A DNA stretch of 64,000 nt from Bradyrhizobium vignae (GTDB lineage Bacteria; Pseudomonadota; Alphaproteobacteria; Rhizobiales; Xanthobacteraceae). The notes below the pieces were generated by a model that saw only the letters and a program-made list of their open reading frames with translations, made no database searches and was not told where the DNA came from. Both the position numbers and the translations under genes were made by a program. This document shows positions 16,733 to 25,852 of this stretch, piece by piece. The DNA is taken from assembly GCF_004114425.1 (NCBI RefSeq), contig NZ_RDQF01000038.1:1-64000 (forward strand). The letters run 5' to 3'. The first letter of the stretch is position 1, and each line of letters begins with the position of its first letter.

Positions 16733-17158
16733 TCAGGCACTCTGTGGTACGCGGACCTCAAGAACCGTCAATCGCCGAAGGTCGCCGGTCCGCGTCTCCC
16801 AGGTGATCGAGTTGCCGGCATTAAGGCCAATGAGAGCGGCGCCGACGGGCGTCAGGACGGAAAGCTTTCGCCGGGAGATGTCCGCGTCGTCCGGATAGAC
16901 GAGCGTCGCAGTCCGAACGGTCCCCGTCGAGTCGTCCCGGAACCGCACCTCAGAGCCCATGCAAACAGTTTGTACAGGATGGCCATCCGCAAGCACGTGT
17001 GCCCGCTCCAGCTCCTCGGTTAGTACAGAGGCCACATCAGGCATTTTGTTCTCCGCTGCTCGCGCGAGCAGCGAAAGCCGCTTGTAATCATTAGCCGTGA
17101 GCGTTATCGGCGGCTTGATCTCACTACGCACGGTCGTCTTAGTTGATGTTATTGACAT
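16733..17158 (-). CDS. Rnk/GreA C-terminal-like protein (paralog R2)
   Basis: A 141-residue Rnk-family protein, the most canonical of the seven in the window together with R5. It has PPITLTANDYKRLSLLARAA at the N-terminus, LTEELERAHVL, then the Gre-type C-terminal domain with VRFRDDSTGTVRTATLVYP and RKLSVLTPVGAALIGLNAG. The start at 17158 has GGAG 9 bases upstream; the open frame to 17308 is not needed. By family it should bind RNA polymerase and affect transcription or nucleotide metabolism; direct evidence is absent. It stands alone on the minus strand. Confidence 0.85.
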   Translation of the reverse strand: MSITSTKTTVRSEIKPPITLTANDYKRLSLLARAAENKMPDVASVLTEELERAHVLADGHPVQTVCMGSEVRFRDDSTGTVRTATLVYPDDADISRRKLSVLTPVGAALIGLNAGNSITWETRTGDLRRLTVLEVRVPQSA

Positions 17159-17856
17159 CGTGTTCTTCTCCACTTTTTGCGTTCGGGTTTCGGCCCGACA
17201 AGATGTCTTCGTCTGCTCGTCTGGGTCCCCTCGCCGCGCCAGTTCGAGTAGAGCTTGCTCCAGGAAATGAAGCGGCCCGAGCTTCTGAGCCGATCTGGGA
17301 TCGGCCAAGTTCGGTTGCTCGGACTTTATTCATCACATCGGATGCCTAGGCCTCGCATCTGCGGGCGCTCTGATACGCTTGCAGGCGGATTTGAGCTCGA
17401 CCGAATGCAATGCGCTTTAGTTTGCCTGCCGGCGGTCGCCCCGAGCTCGGAGCGGACAAGCGCGCTGAGCTCGGGGCTATTCGCCCGCGATCGGATACCT
17501 TGCGAGGTACAGGCTCCGACGGAATGTTGCCAAGCTCACCATGATAAAGTTTAAGTGGGCATTCCTGGCATGAAGTCAAACGCGACATTTCGTCAGGAAC
17601 GCATTACGCCTCAAGAAGAATAGAAGACCCTTCCCAGCCCGAAGGAGGTGCAATTCCTTTCCTGCGCAAAAAGCCGCCGGCCTTTCTCACTGGTATTAAG
17701 TTTCAGTAATTGATCGCCTCTTCGGCGGGCAATATTCAGAGCCCTTCTCAAACAAGAACCTCAATTCCGCTCGCTTTTTGATGGTACGATATGCATCTGC
17801 CACCGAAGTTCTCTGGCAAAAGACGGCCGGTCACCTGCTAAACGCGGAGATTGATA
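17159..17856. other. Stretch without a recognisable gene
   Basis: About 700 bases carry only short frames of poor character on both strands. A strong ribosome-like GAAGGAGGTG at 17640-17650 is not followed by a start codon at useful distance. A short hairpin (TCGGG-CCGAAA-CCCGA on the minus strand) lies in the R2 leader near 17180-17200. Nothing else could be supported. Confidence 0.4.
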
Positions 17857-18030
17857 ATGCCGAAGGAATACGAAACATCGGAGCAGCGAGAAAAGCGAGA
17901 ACTGGACGAGGAGCTGGACCGGCAACTGCGGGAAACTTTTCCAGCCAGCGATCCCCCAAAAATCACGCGACCAGCCAAACGAACCGTGTCAAAATCAGCT
18001 GTCCGCGACACTGGGCGAATACGCGGCTGA
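17857..18030 (+). CDS. FPASDPPKITR micro-protein, copy 1
   Basis: A 57-residue protein with an ATG start and GGAG 8 bases upstream. It is highly charged: REKRELDEELDRQL forms a probable amphipathic helix, followed by RETFPASDPPKITR and a basic tail. The same architecture occurs at 41197-41397 and on the minus strand at 42609-42749, so this is a small paralogous family inside the island. It lies 133 bases before the convergent tandem universal stress protein gene. Proteins with a FPASDPP motif are widespread in rhizobia, but I know no function for them. Confidence 0.75.
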   Translation: MPKEYETSEQREKRELDEELDRQLRETFPASDPPKITRPAKRTVSKSAVRDTGRIRG

Positions 18031-18163
18031 GTCATATCGGGAGGCCATGGCGATCCGCGGACATGCGAATCTCCCTGCGGACGCCATGCTGCTGCGCAAG
18101 GGGATTTCGCGCTCTGGTTCTGTTGAGACCCTGGGCCCCCGGCGAGTCCCCATTCGTTCCGCG

Positions 18164-19063
18164 TCACGCCTGAGAAGAGGCAGCCGTGGCGACCTTTGGA
18201 GGTCTGAGGTCAGCGCGGGTGGGAGGAACGACGAGGACGTCCACGTTCACGGACCGCAGAACCTCTTCTGTGACGCTGCCAATCAACGCGCGGAGAAACC
18301 CAGATCGGCCATGAGTACCCATTACGACCATGTCCGGCCTCTTTTCTGCGACCGCGCGCGCGATCACCTGCATGGGCGCGCCCTCGTCGACCCTGAGCGA
18401 CCATCGCTCGGTGGCGAACTCATTGGCCACGAGGAAACTGCTCATTTCTTCCAGCGCGCCGTGACGCTGGCTATCGACATATCCACTAATGACCTCGGAG
18501 CTCGCACCGGAGCTAAGCAACCGTCTCTTGGCCACCGGCGAGAAGGCGTGAAGAAGCGTCGCTCCGTTTGCCAAAAGCCCGGCGGTCAGGCCGAAGCGGA
18601 TCGCATCGGCCGATGTCTCCGACATGTCGACTGGCACCAGAACTCGTTCGTAGTGCCGTTGCGCTTCGTTGTTCACCATCAGCACAGGATACTTTCCTCC
18701 GCGAATGACACGCTCGATCGTGGTCCCAGTAAAGATGTCGCGCAGAAACTGCTTGCGATGGGCGCCCATTACGATGAGATCGGCGCCGACCGCGGCGCTC
18801 GCGCGCAAGATCCCGTCGAAGGGATTCCCCCTGATCACGGTCGCATGGCAACGCGCGTCAGGTAGCTCGGGCATGGACCCGATCTGCTCGGTCAGGACCC
18901 GCTGAGCCTCGCGCTCTTCCATATCGGCCAGATCGGCGGGCAGGTCTTCATCAACGACGTGAACAAGGTGCAGTTCGGCACGGCGGGCGCGCGCCAGAAG
19001 GCCGGCCTGGCGCAGAGCGCGATGAGAACGCGTAGAGAAATCCGTCGCAGCGACGATGATCAT
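18164..19063 (-). CDS. Universal stress protein, tandem UspA domains
   Basis: A 299-residue cytosolic protein made of two UspA domains. Domain 1 runs from MIIVAATDFS to VLMVNNEAQ (residues 1-145), with the ATP-loop pattern DLIVMGAHRKQFLRDIFTGTTIERVI. Domain 2 starts YERVLVPVDMSETS and ends with MVVMGTHGRSGFLRALIGSVTEEVL, carrying the GxHGRxG-type nucleotide motif. The ATG at 19063 begins the first strand and follows AAGGG; the frame to 19156 is unsupported. Such proteins aid survival in stress or low oxygen. It lies downstream of the pha operon region on the same strand. Confidence 0.88.
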   Translation of the reverse strand: MIIVAATDFSTRSHRALRQAGLLARARRAELHLVHVVDEDLPADLADMEEREAQRVLTEQIGSMPELPDARCHATVIRGNPFDGILRASAAVGADLIVMGAHRKQFLRDIFTGTTIERVIRGGKYPVLMVNNEAQRHYERVLVPVDMSETSADAIRFGLTAGLLANGATLLHAFSPVAKRRLLSSGASSEVISGYVDSQRHGALEEMSSFLVANEFATERWSLRVDEGAPMQVIARAVAEKRPDMVVMGTHGRSGFLRALIGSVTEEVLRSVNVDVLVVPPTRADLRPPKVATAASSQA

Positions 19064-19241
19064 GTCAGAACCCTTGTATTGGCCCACCTCGCTGAGGCGA
19101 TCTCGGCAAGGGGACGATTGATTGGTTGAAGGCCGGCTCGTGGACCGGCCGCACACAGGCCGCTCCGAGATCCGGAGCGCAGGAGCATGTCGCGATCGAA
19201 AACCCTAGGAGCGGGAGCACGAGGTGACGAAGCACCTTCCA

Positions 19242-19263
19242 GCATCACCCTTCCGGGTGATGC
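19242..19263 (-). terminator. Hairpin at the end of the small membrane-protein gene
   Basis: A perfect 9-bp stem (GCATCACCC with GGGTGATGC) around a 4-base loop covers the stop codon of the small gene at 19245. No T run follows on either strand, so a rho-independent terminator is only possible, not certain. Confidence 0.35.
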
Positions 19264-19373
19264 GGTATCGGGGGCGGACGGCGCGCAAAGGCTGTGCGGA
19301 ATCCGTCCGGATCACAAATCCAGATGAACAGGATCCACGAGGTCAGGACGAGCAGTGCGAAAAAGACAGACAT
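19245..19373 (-). CDS. Small single-helix membrane protein
   Basis: A 42-residue protein with one membrane helix (SVFFALLVLTSWILFIWI) and a basic, proline-rich tail. An ATG at 19373 follows GGGAG at about 7 bases. It lies downstream of phaG on the same strand, separated by 286 bases that hold a strong hairpin. Its job is unknown; it could be a small inner-membrane modulator of the neighbouring antiporter, but location is the only hint. The short length keeps confidence moderate. Confidence 0.45.
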   Translation of the reverse strand: MSVFFALLVLTSWILFIWICDPDGFRTAFARRPPPIPHHPEG

Positions 19374-19413
19374 GAAGAACTCCCGGCTTGCTTGGAATCG
19401 TTGAGTTGCCGCG

Positions 19414-19437
19414 CCCGGGCGATACAAATCGCCCGGG
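19414..19437 (-). terminator. Strong hairpin after phaG
   Basis: A perfect 10-bp stem, CCCGGGCGAT with ATCGCCCGGG, closes a 4-base loop about 220 bases beyond the phaG stop. It may end the pha mRNA. It is also the 5' neighbour of a word shared with 45780-45803, so it could be part of a repeated structured element instead. Confidence 0.45.
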
Positions 19438-19455
19438 TCACATGCCGATTTGCAG
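19432..19455. repeat. Short repeated element, copy 1
   Basis: A 24-base word beginning CCCGGGTCAC and ending ATTTGCAG matches 45780-45803 at 22 of 24 positions. In both places a GC-rich hairpin ending in CCCGGG abuts it on the same side. It lies between phaG and the small membrane-protein gene. Confidence 0.5.
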
Positions 19456-19658
19456 CCGGTTCTCCTGAATGTCTGGTCGCACCTTGGTCATCATGTCCTC
19501 TATTGGGAATGCCGCAGATCTTCGAGCGGCATCCGCAAGATCAGGTCGTCGGCGCGGGCCGACGATCGGCCGGCTGAAGTCGCGGCGAACGTGCACGCGG
19601 TCCAGCATCATGCCTACAATGGACGTAAGCATGCGCCGCGGCAGATCAATTGCGACAT

Positions 19659-20057
19659 TTAGCCGGCCTTGCCGGTGGGAGCGTCGCCCGGAACCCTCGC
19701 GTGGGGCTGCACCCGGCCTGCGGGTTTGCCCAGCTGTGCCCGTTCCGCGGTGTCGCGAAAGTGGGCTGCGCCGACGAGAACAGTCAGCGCGATCGGAGTG
19801 GTCACGATGCCGAGGACGATGATCAGGATTTCGTGCAGCACCGGTCTGGTCTGCAGCACCGAGAAGTAGACCATCGAAGCGGCCGCGATGAACACGGTAC
19901 CGAGCGTCGTTCCGAGCGTCGGCGCATGGACCCGCTCGTAGAATGTACCGAGCCGCAAAAGGCCCAGTGAGCCGATCAGCGTGACGGCAGCGCCGGTCAA
20001 AAGGAAGACCGCTGTGAGGACGGCCGCCCAAGGCGGCAAGTGCTGAATGCCGTTCAT
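19659..20057 (-). CDS. phaG: Mrp-type antiporter subunit G
   Basis: A 132-residue subunit of the Mrp/Mnh/Pha multisubunit cation/proton antiporter, inner membrane. Three hydrophobic helices span residues 9-85; the motif GLLRLGTFYERVHAPTLGTTLGT is the PhaG/MnhG family mark. The C-terminal 35 residues are polar. The ATG at 20057 overlaps the phaF stop by four bases. The frame extending to 20399 is a reading of phaF and phaE in another frame. It is the last gene of the pha operon. Confidence 0.9.
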   Translation of the reverse strand: MNGIQHLPPWAAVLTAVFLLTGAAVTLIGSLGLLRLGTFYERVHAPTLGTTLGTVFIAAASMVYFSVLQTRPVLHEILIIVLGIVTTPIALTVLVGAAHFRDTAERAQLGKPAGRVQPHARVPGDAPTGKAG

Positions 20058-20335
20058 TCGATCACCTCGCCGCGAAGGAGGAACTTGGCGAGCGCAGCCG
20101 TCCCGACGAAACCGAACAGGGCCATGGCCAGGGCAGCCTCGAAATAGAGCGCTTCGCCGGTTCGAATCCCGACCGTCAGAAGCAACAACATCGCGTTGAC
20201 GGACAACGTATCGAAACCGAGAACGCGATCCTGCACGCGAGGTCCAAGGAAGATGCGCAAAGCGCCACAGCCAATTGCCAATCCCAGCAACACCTGTGCG
20301 ACCAGCAGCGAGTAGGTCAGCATGAGCTGGCTCAT
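20054..20335 (-). CDS. phaF: Mrp-type antiporter subunit F
   Basis: A 93-residue membrane subunit with three helices. LRIFLGPRVQDRVLGFDTLSVNAMLLL is the MnhF/PhaF signature, including the conserved Arg and Asp residues. The ATG at 20335 overlaps the phaE stop by four bases and phaF itself overlaps phaG, so translation of the pha genes is coupled. It works only as part of the full antiporter complex, which exchanges K+ or Na+ for protons. Confidence 0.9.
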   Translation of the reverse strand: MSQLMLTYSLLVAQVLLGLAIGCGALRIFLGPRVQDRVLGFDTLSVNAMLLLLTVGIRTGEALYFEAALAMALFGFVGTAALAKFLLRGEVIE

Positions 20336-20820
20336 TCGAATATCTCCAGCAGATGACGTTCGTAACGGTCCTTGATGGTGCGGATCCACTCCTCTTCATC
20401 GACGAGGTCCAGAACGTGGATGGTCAGCGCCCCTCTCTGGGCATCGAAGTTCACCCACAACGTCCCCGGGGTCGACGTGATGATGTAGGCGAGTGAGGCC
20501 AGCCCGTAGGGGTCGCGCATGTCGAGCGGAATCTCCACAAAACCCGATCTGCGCTGTCGCCGCCCGAAGCCGAGAACGATCCGTCCCACCGCCAGGTTCG
20601 AGCGGACGATGTCCATCACAACCATTCGCAACAACCGCAGAATGATGCCGGCTCGCCTGACCCGCACGGGCGGCAATTCCAAGATGGTCAGGATCCGTCC
20701 GCCGACGAGGGCGACCAAGCAGCCAAGCAGGATGTGCCCGAAGGTGATCGCTTGATTGAGCAGCAGCCATAGCGCGAGCAGGCAGAAGCTGATAATCGGA
20801 AAGGGCAGCAAGCGCGTCAT
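20332..20820 (-). CDS. phaE: Mrp-type antiporter subunit E
   Basis: A 162-residue subunit with two N-terminal membrane helices (LLPFPIISFCLLALWLLL, then the segment at residues 25-45) and a soluble C-terminal domain. The stretch SLAYIITSTPGTLWVNF with DAQRGALTIHVLD is the conserved MnhE/PhaE core. The ATG at 20820 overlaps phaD by four bases. The longer frame to 21108 lies in phaD and is rejected. Confidence 0.9.
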   Translation of the reverse strand: MTRLLPFPIISFCLLALWLLLNQAITFGHILLGCLVALVGGRILTILELPPVRVRRAGIILRLLRMVVMDIVRSNLAVGRIVLGFGRRQRRSGFVEIPLDMRDPYGLASLAYIITSTPGTLWVNFDAQRGALTIHVLDLVDEEEWIRTIKDRYERHLLEIFE

Positions 20821-22433
20821 TTGCCCTCCGCTTGTCGGCTGCTGGGGCCGTTGTCCAGGACGTCGCTGATGTAACCCGCCGGTGCGTGGAGGGAATGGGC
20901 CGCGGCCTGCATGAAGCGGATCACGGGACCGGCCCAGACGGTTTGCGCGGCACAGATGAACAGCAGGAATATGATCGGCGCCATCTCGATCACGCGCACG
21001 CGCGGCACAGTGCGATCGGGCGAGGCCCAGAAGATGCGGATTCCCGCGCGTGCCATCGCGACCAAGGTCGCGAAACCCGAGAGGATCAGCACCGCGAGAA
21101 GAGCCCATCCGCTACCGGGAATGGCTCCGCCCGGCTGATCGGTCGGATGCAGCGCCGCAGCGAGCAGCGCGAATTTGGCGATGAATCCGGACAGCGGCGG
21201 CAAGCCGGCGATAACTAGCGCACAGCCGATGAAAGCGACGCCGAGCCATGCCATGGTGGCCACGATCGCGATGCCCACGTCCGCTTCGGCTTCGTCTGTC
21301 TCGACCTCCTCGCCATAAGCCTCCCGCGTGACAGCGATCATGTCCGCTCCAGGTTCACGGCCGCGCTCGATGAGCTCGACGAGGAGAAAGAATGCGCCGA
21401 TTCCGAGCGTCGAGCTGACCAGGTAGAACAGCGCTCCACTGGTGACGCCGACCTGTCCCATCCCGGTGGCGGCGAGCACCGTTCCGGAGGATATGAGCAC
21501 CGAGAACCCGCCCAGTCGGGCGGTGTCCTGCGAGGCCAGTGTGCCGACCGCTCCGAACAGGATCGTCGCCAGACCGGCGAACAACAAGAACTCCCTGCCG
21601 AAGCCAGCCGATGCGCCGGCGCTCTCGCCGAAAAGCAAGAGCGACAGGCGCAGCACGATATAGACGCCGACCTTGGTCAGGATTGCGAAGATCGACGCCA
21701 CCGGCGGACTTGCGGCGGCGTAGGCGGTCGGCAGCCAAAAGTTCAGGGGCCACATTCCTGCCTTGAGCAGGAAGGCAACCGCCAGCACGCCCGCACCTGC
21801 TTCGAGCAAGCCGCGGCTCTCGGCGGCGACCGCGGGCACCCGTGCCGCGAGATCCGCCATGTTGAGCGTTCCGGTCACGCCGTAGATCAGGCTGACCCCG
21901 ATCAGAAACAGCAGCGAGGCGGCGAGGTTGACGACGATGTAATGCAGTCCCGCCTTCACCCGTGCAAGGCCGGATCCGTGCAGCAGAAGGCCGTATGACG
22001 CCGCCAGCAACAACTCGAAAAACACGAACAGGTTGAAGAGATCGCCGGTGAGGAAGGCGCCGTTGAGGCCCATCAGCAGGAATTGAAACAGCGAATGGAA
22101 ATGCGCGCCTGCCCGGTGCCAGCGTGCAAGGGAGTACACGATTGAGGCCAGCGCGAGGATATTGGTCAGCAGCAGCATCAGAGCCGACAGCCGATCGAGA
22201 ACGAGAACAATTCCGAACGGCGCAGGCCAATTGCCCAGACGATAGACGTCCCTTGTGCCGGTATCGGAGATTTCGAGCAGGATCGCGGCAATGCCAACGA
22301 GAGCAAAAGTTGCGCCGACGTTGAGGCCGGCGACGATCCACCGGTGTCTCTCTCCGTTGAGCAGCAGCATGCCGGCACCCGCCAGCAGGGGCAGGAGGAT
22401 CGGGCCAATCACCAGGCCAGAGGCGCCGCTCAC
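20817..22433 (-). CDS. phaD: Mrp-type antiporter subunit D
   Basis: A 538-residue proton-translocating membrane subunit, homologous to NuoN/NuoM of complex I, with about 14 helices. LFQFLLMGLNGAFLTGDLFNLFVFFELLL carries the key helix-5 glutamate, and LKAGMWPLNFWLPTAYAAASPPVASIFA the key lysine region. The GTG at 22433 overlaps the phaC stop (GTGA), which decides the start; the frame extends to 22799 only across phaC. An acidic insert (YGEEVETDEAEAD, around residue 365) links two helices. It acts in alkali or K+/Na+ homeostasis. Confidence 0.92.
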   Translation of the reverse strand: MSGASGLVIGPILLPLLAGAGMLLLNGERHRWIVAGLNVGATFALVGIAAILLEISDTGTRDVYRLGNWPAPFGIVLVLDRLSALMLLLTNILALASIVYSLARWHRAGAHFHSLFQFLLMGLNGAFLTGDLFNLFVFFELLLAASYGLLLHGSGLARVKAGLHYIVVNLAASLLFLIGVSLIYGVTGTLNMADLAARVPAVAAESRGLLEAGAGVLAVAFLLKAGMWPLNFWLPTAYAAASPPVASIFAILTKVGVYIVLRLSLLLFGESAGASAGFGREFLLFAGLATILFGAVGTLASQDTARLGGFSVLISSGTVLAATGMGQVGVTSGALFYLVSSTLGIGAFFLLVELIERGREPGADMIAVTREAYGEEVETDEAEADVGIAIVATMAWLGVAFIGCALVIAGLPPLSGFIAKFALLAAALHPTDQPGGAIPGSGWALLAVLILSGFATLVAMARAGIRIFWASPDRTVPRVRVIEMAPIIFLLFICAAQTVWAGPVIRFMQAAAHSLHAPAGYISDVLDNGPSSRQAEGK

Positions 22434-22771
22434 GCTTCCGGCTCCTGGCCGTCGACATGATCGGTCCGGGCGAGGCCGCGGGATGCCAGCAGCACGACAA
22501 GAAACAGCGCGGTGGTCGCGAAACTGATGACGATTGCCGTCAGCACCAGCGCCTGCGGGAGCGGATCGGCATAGCGCGCGGGATCTCCGGCCTCCTTTGC
22601 GATGAGCACCGGAGCTCCGCTCCGCACCCGCCCCATGGCCACGATGAAGAGATTGACGGCGTAAGAGAGCAACGACAGCCCGATGATGACCTGAAAGGTG
22701 CGCGGCCTGAGGATCAGCCAGACGCCGGACGCCGCAAGCGTACCGATACCGATCGCCAGCACGAGCTCCAT
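22430..22771 (-). CDS. phaC: Mrp-type antiporter subunit C
   Basis: A 113-residue, three-helix subunit homologous to NuoK. It carries GVWLILRPRTFQVIIGLSLLSYAVNLFIVAMGR and the DPLPQALVLTAIVISFA stretch found in all MrpC/PhaC proteins. Its ATG shares one base with the phaAB stop (TGATG). Note that the symbol is that of the pH-adaptation antiporter gene, not the polyhydroxyalkanoate synthase. Confidence 0.92.
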   Translation of the reverse strand: MELVLAIGIGTLAASGVWLILRPRTFQVIIGLSLLSYAVNLFIVAMGRVRSGAPVLIAKEAGDPARYADPLPQALVLTAIVISFATTALFLVVLLASRGLARTDHVDGQEPEA

Positions 22772-25692
22772 CAGACCAGTTCCTCCTTCGATGCCTCACT
22801 GCCCAAGTGTCGGCCGCTTTGAGGCGGAACTGCGTACCGACGCAGCGATTGATGCGCGATCGCGATGAGCATCAGCACCGTGGCGCCGATCACGAGTGAG
22901 AACACGCCGACGTCGAAAAGGAATGCGCTCGCTGTGGGGACGCGGCCGACCAGCGGCAGTTCGGCATACGCAAAGTACGAGGTCAGAAACGGATATCCGA
23001 AAACGCAGGCAGCTGCCCCCGTGCACCCAGCGAGCAGAAGCCCAATCCCCATCCAGCGTACCGGCATGAAGTGCAGACGAGCTTCCACCCATGTCGTGCC
23101 GCGAGCCATGTACTGCAGGATGAACGCGGTCGCCATGGCGACGCCGGCCACGAAGCCTCCGCCCGGAAGATCGTGCCCGCGCAACAGCAGGAAGACCGCG
23201 ACCACGCCGATCACGGGAAACATCAGCCTCATCATCAGCGACGCGGTCTCCGTGGTGTCCTTGGCGGTGTCACCCTTCTGTCGGTCGGGATGCGCCTCGT
23301 CGTGGCTGTCCTGGGCGTGCTGCTGTTCGGGAACGGGAATGCTCTCCGGCGCCGGACGGAAGCGACGCAACAGTGCGTAGACGGTGAGGGCGACGACCGC
23401 GAGCACCGTGATTTCACCCATGGTGTCGAATCCGCGGAAGTCCACCAGGATGACGTTGACCACGTTCGTGCCGCCGCCTTTTACATAGGCGTTTTCGATG
23501 AAGTATCGCGAGATGCTGTTCGTATCCGGGTGCTGCATGGCCGCAAGCGCGAGCGTCGCCAGCCCGACGCCGACGGAGAGCGCGATCGCGAAGTCACGCG
23601 CGCGGTGCCATCGAATCCTGCCGGCTGGCGCCTCCGCCCAGGCCGGGGCGATACGTTTTGGCAACCATCGCAAGCCGAGCAGCAGGAGCACAGTCGTAAC
23701 CGTCTCGACGACGATCTGCGTCAGGGCTACGTCGGGAGCCGATAGCCATACGAAGGTGACGCAGGTCACGAGACCGGCAGACCCGAGCAGGATCAGCGCG
23801 ACGACGCGATGAAATTTGGCCTGGATCGCGGCGCCGACCGCGCAGGCAGCGCCAACCGTCCAAAGCAAAGCGAACGCAAGGTCAAATGGAGTCCGCAGGG
23901 GATCCGCCAGCGGGACGCCGCGCCAATAGAGCGGCAGCAGGGCGGCGAGGAACGCGGTAGCGGCCAGGACTCTCAATTGTGGTTGGAGACGTCTCGTTCC
24001 GAGCTTGCTCTCGAGCCAGCGTGCAAGACGCCAGGATAGCGTCACCATCATCCAGTCGAAGACCTCCTTGCCGCTGAACCGGCCGAGCAGGGGCGGCCCC
24101 TCATTAACGAGAAGATAGGAGCGCAGCATCATATAGACGCCGACGCCGCCAACCATCGCCAGGATGCTCATCAGCAATTCGGGCGTGAAGCCGTGCCAGA
24201 TCCTGAGACTGTACTCCGGCATGTTGGAACCGAGCACGGCGCCAGCGGCGGTATCGAGGACCGGTGCAACGGTCAACGCCGGAGCGATGCCCACCACGAC
24301 GCATGCAAGCACGAGAAGCTCGGCCGGAAGCCGCATCAGAAGGGGCGGCTCGTGAGGCGTGCGCGGAAGGCCGACGGCGGCGGGACCGAAGAACACGTCG
24401 CGAATGAATCGGAGTGAATAGGCCACGGTGAAAGTGCTTGCCGCAGTGACGATGTAGGGTAGCGCCTGATCGACAAATGAATTGTCATGGATTTCGATTG
24501 TTTCAGCGAAGAACATCTCTTTCGAGAGGAAGCCATTGAGCAGCGGTACGCCCGCCATCGATCCGGCCGCAACCATGGCCAGCGTCGCGGTGATCGGCAT
24601 GAACGCGTAGAGACCGCTCAAGCGCCGGATGTCGCGCGTGCCGGTTTCGTGGTCGATGATCCCCGCCGCCATGAACAGTGAGGCCTTGAAGGTGGCGTGG
24701 TTCATGATGTGAAAGATCGCTGCGATCTGCCCGAACGGCGTGTCCAGTCCGGTCAGAAGGGTGATCAAGCCGAGATGGCTGATGGTCGAGTAAGCCAGCA
24801 GGCCTTTCAGATCCTGCTGGAATACCGCGAGAAACGCGCCCAGCAGAAAGGTGATCAGACCGGCCGATCCCACCAGCCACAGCCATTCGTTCGATCCGCC
24901 GAGGGCGGGCCAGAGTCTGACCAAAAGAAACACGCCCGCCTTCACCATCGTTGCCGAGTGCAGATAGGCGGATACGGGAGTCGGAGCCGCCATCGCGTGC
25001 GGTAGCCAAAAATGGAAAGGAAACTGGGCGCTCTTGGTCAGGGCGCCGAGCAGGATCAGCACGAGAGCGGGAACATAGAGCGGATGCGAACGGATCGCCT
25101 CTCCTGACGCCAACACCTTGTCCAGGTCGTAGCCGCCGACGATGTGACCGATCAGCAGGACACCCGCAAAGAGGCAGAGTCCGCCGCTCGAGGTGATCAC
25201 CAGCGCCATTCGTGCGCCGTCCCTCGCAGCCGAATTGTGATGCCAATAGCTGATCAGCAAGAACGAAAACAAGCTGGTCAGCTCCCAGAAGAAAACGAGC
25301 TGGAGCAGATTGCCGGAGAGCACTATCCCGAGCATCGCCCCCATGAAGGCGCTCAGGAGAGAAAAGAACCGCGGAACGGGGTCACTAGGCGACATGTAAT
25401 AGCGGGCGTACAGCACTACCAGAAATCCGATGCCGGTGACCAGCATGGCGAACGCCCAGGCGAAGCCATCGAGTCTCAGTGCGAACAAAAGCCCAAGTTC
25501 GGCAATCCACGCCGTGCGCCAGCCGACGACCCCGCCGTGCGTCACGCTCGGATAGGCCACAGCAATGATGCAAAAGGCTGCAAGCGCAACTCCTCCGGCG
25601 AGCCATGCCGCAGCATTGCGCGCATGGACCGGCAGGAGCGCCGCGATGAAGCTCCCGACGAAGGGAAGAACGAGAACGGCAAGGAGGAACAT
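22771..25692 (-). CDS. phaAB: Mrp-type antiporter subunits A and B, fused
   Basis: A 973-residue membrane protein that joins PhaA (NuoL-like, residues 1-770) with PhaB (last 150 residues, starting MMRLMFPVIGVVAVFLLLRG). The fusion marks group 2 Mrp systems such as Sinorhizobium PhaAB. Visible are the antiporter core helices (SLFSFLLISYWHHNSAARDGAR, KSAQFPFHFWLPHAMAAPTPVSAYLHS), a second MrpA-type domain ending in NVVNVILVDFRGFDTMGEITVLAVVAL, and a charged linker rich in His, Asp and Glu (around residues 795-830) before the B part. It heads the operon phaAB-C-D-E-F-G and should act as a K+/H+ antiporter. Confidence 0.93.
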   Translation of the reverse strand: MFLLAVLVLPFVGSFIAALLPVHARNAAAWLAGGVALAAFCIIAVAYPSVTHGGVVGWRTAWIAELGLLFALRLDGFAWAFAMLVTGIGFLVVLYARYYMSPSDPVPRFFSLLSAFMGAMLGIVLSGNLLQLVFFWELTSLFSFLLISYWHHNSAARDGARMALVITSSGGLCLFAGVLLIGHIVGGYDLDKVLASGEAIRSHPLYVPALVLILLGALTKSAQFPFHFWLPHAMAAPTPVSAYLHSATMVKAGVFLLVRLWPALGGSNEWLWLVGSAGLITFLLGAFLAVFQQDLKGLLAYSTISHLGLITLLTGLDTPFGQIAAIFHIMNHATFKASLFMAAGIIDHETGTRDIRRLSGLYAFMPITATLAMVAAGSMAGVPLLNGFLSKEMFFAETIEIHDNSFVDQALPYIVTAASTFTVAYSLRFIRDVFFGPAAVGLPRTPHEPPLLMRLPAELLVLACVVVGIAPALTVAPVLDTAAGAVLGSNMPEYSLRIWHGFTPELLMSILAMVGGVGVYMMLRSYLLVNEGPPLLGRFSGKEVFDWMMVTLSWRLARWLESKLGTRRLQPQLRVLAATAFLAALLPLYWRGVPLADPLRTPFDLAFALLWTVGAACAVGAAIQAKFHRVVALILLGSAGLVTCVTFVWLSAPDVALTQIVVETVTTVLLLLGLRWLPKRIAPAWAEAPAGRIRWHRARDFAIALSVGVGLATLALAAMQHPDTNSISRYFIENAYVKGGGTNVVNVILVDFRGFDTMGEITVLAVVALTVYALLRRFRPAPESIPVPEQQHAQDSHDEAHPDRQKGDTAKDTTETASLMMRLMFPVIGVVAVFLLLRGHDLPGGGFVAGVAMATAFILQYMARGTTWVEARLHFMPVRWMGIGLLLAGCTGAAACVFGYPFLTSYFAYAELPLVGRVPTASAFLFDVGVFSLVIGATVLMLIAIAHQSLRRYAVPPQSGRHLGSEASKEELV

Positions 25693-25852
25693 GCCTTCGC
25701 TGCCCCAGCTGCTAGGTGGAGGGTATGTTTTCGCGACCCACCTTGCTTAGCCGAGACAGATGCGTATCGCCACTGTAAGGTTTGGCGCCGCTCTGCGGGT
25801 TCGACCGGCATGCCCGGGGCCACTGGCCAGCCCTCGTTCACAATCGAACGGT

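Noticed and set aside
20817..22799. PhaD as a 660-codon protein starting at 22799
   Set aside because: The first 122 codons run through phaC in another frame; the GTG at 22433 overlapping the phaC stop is the sensible start.
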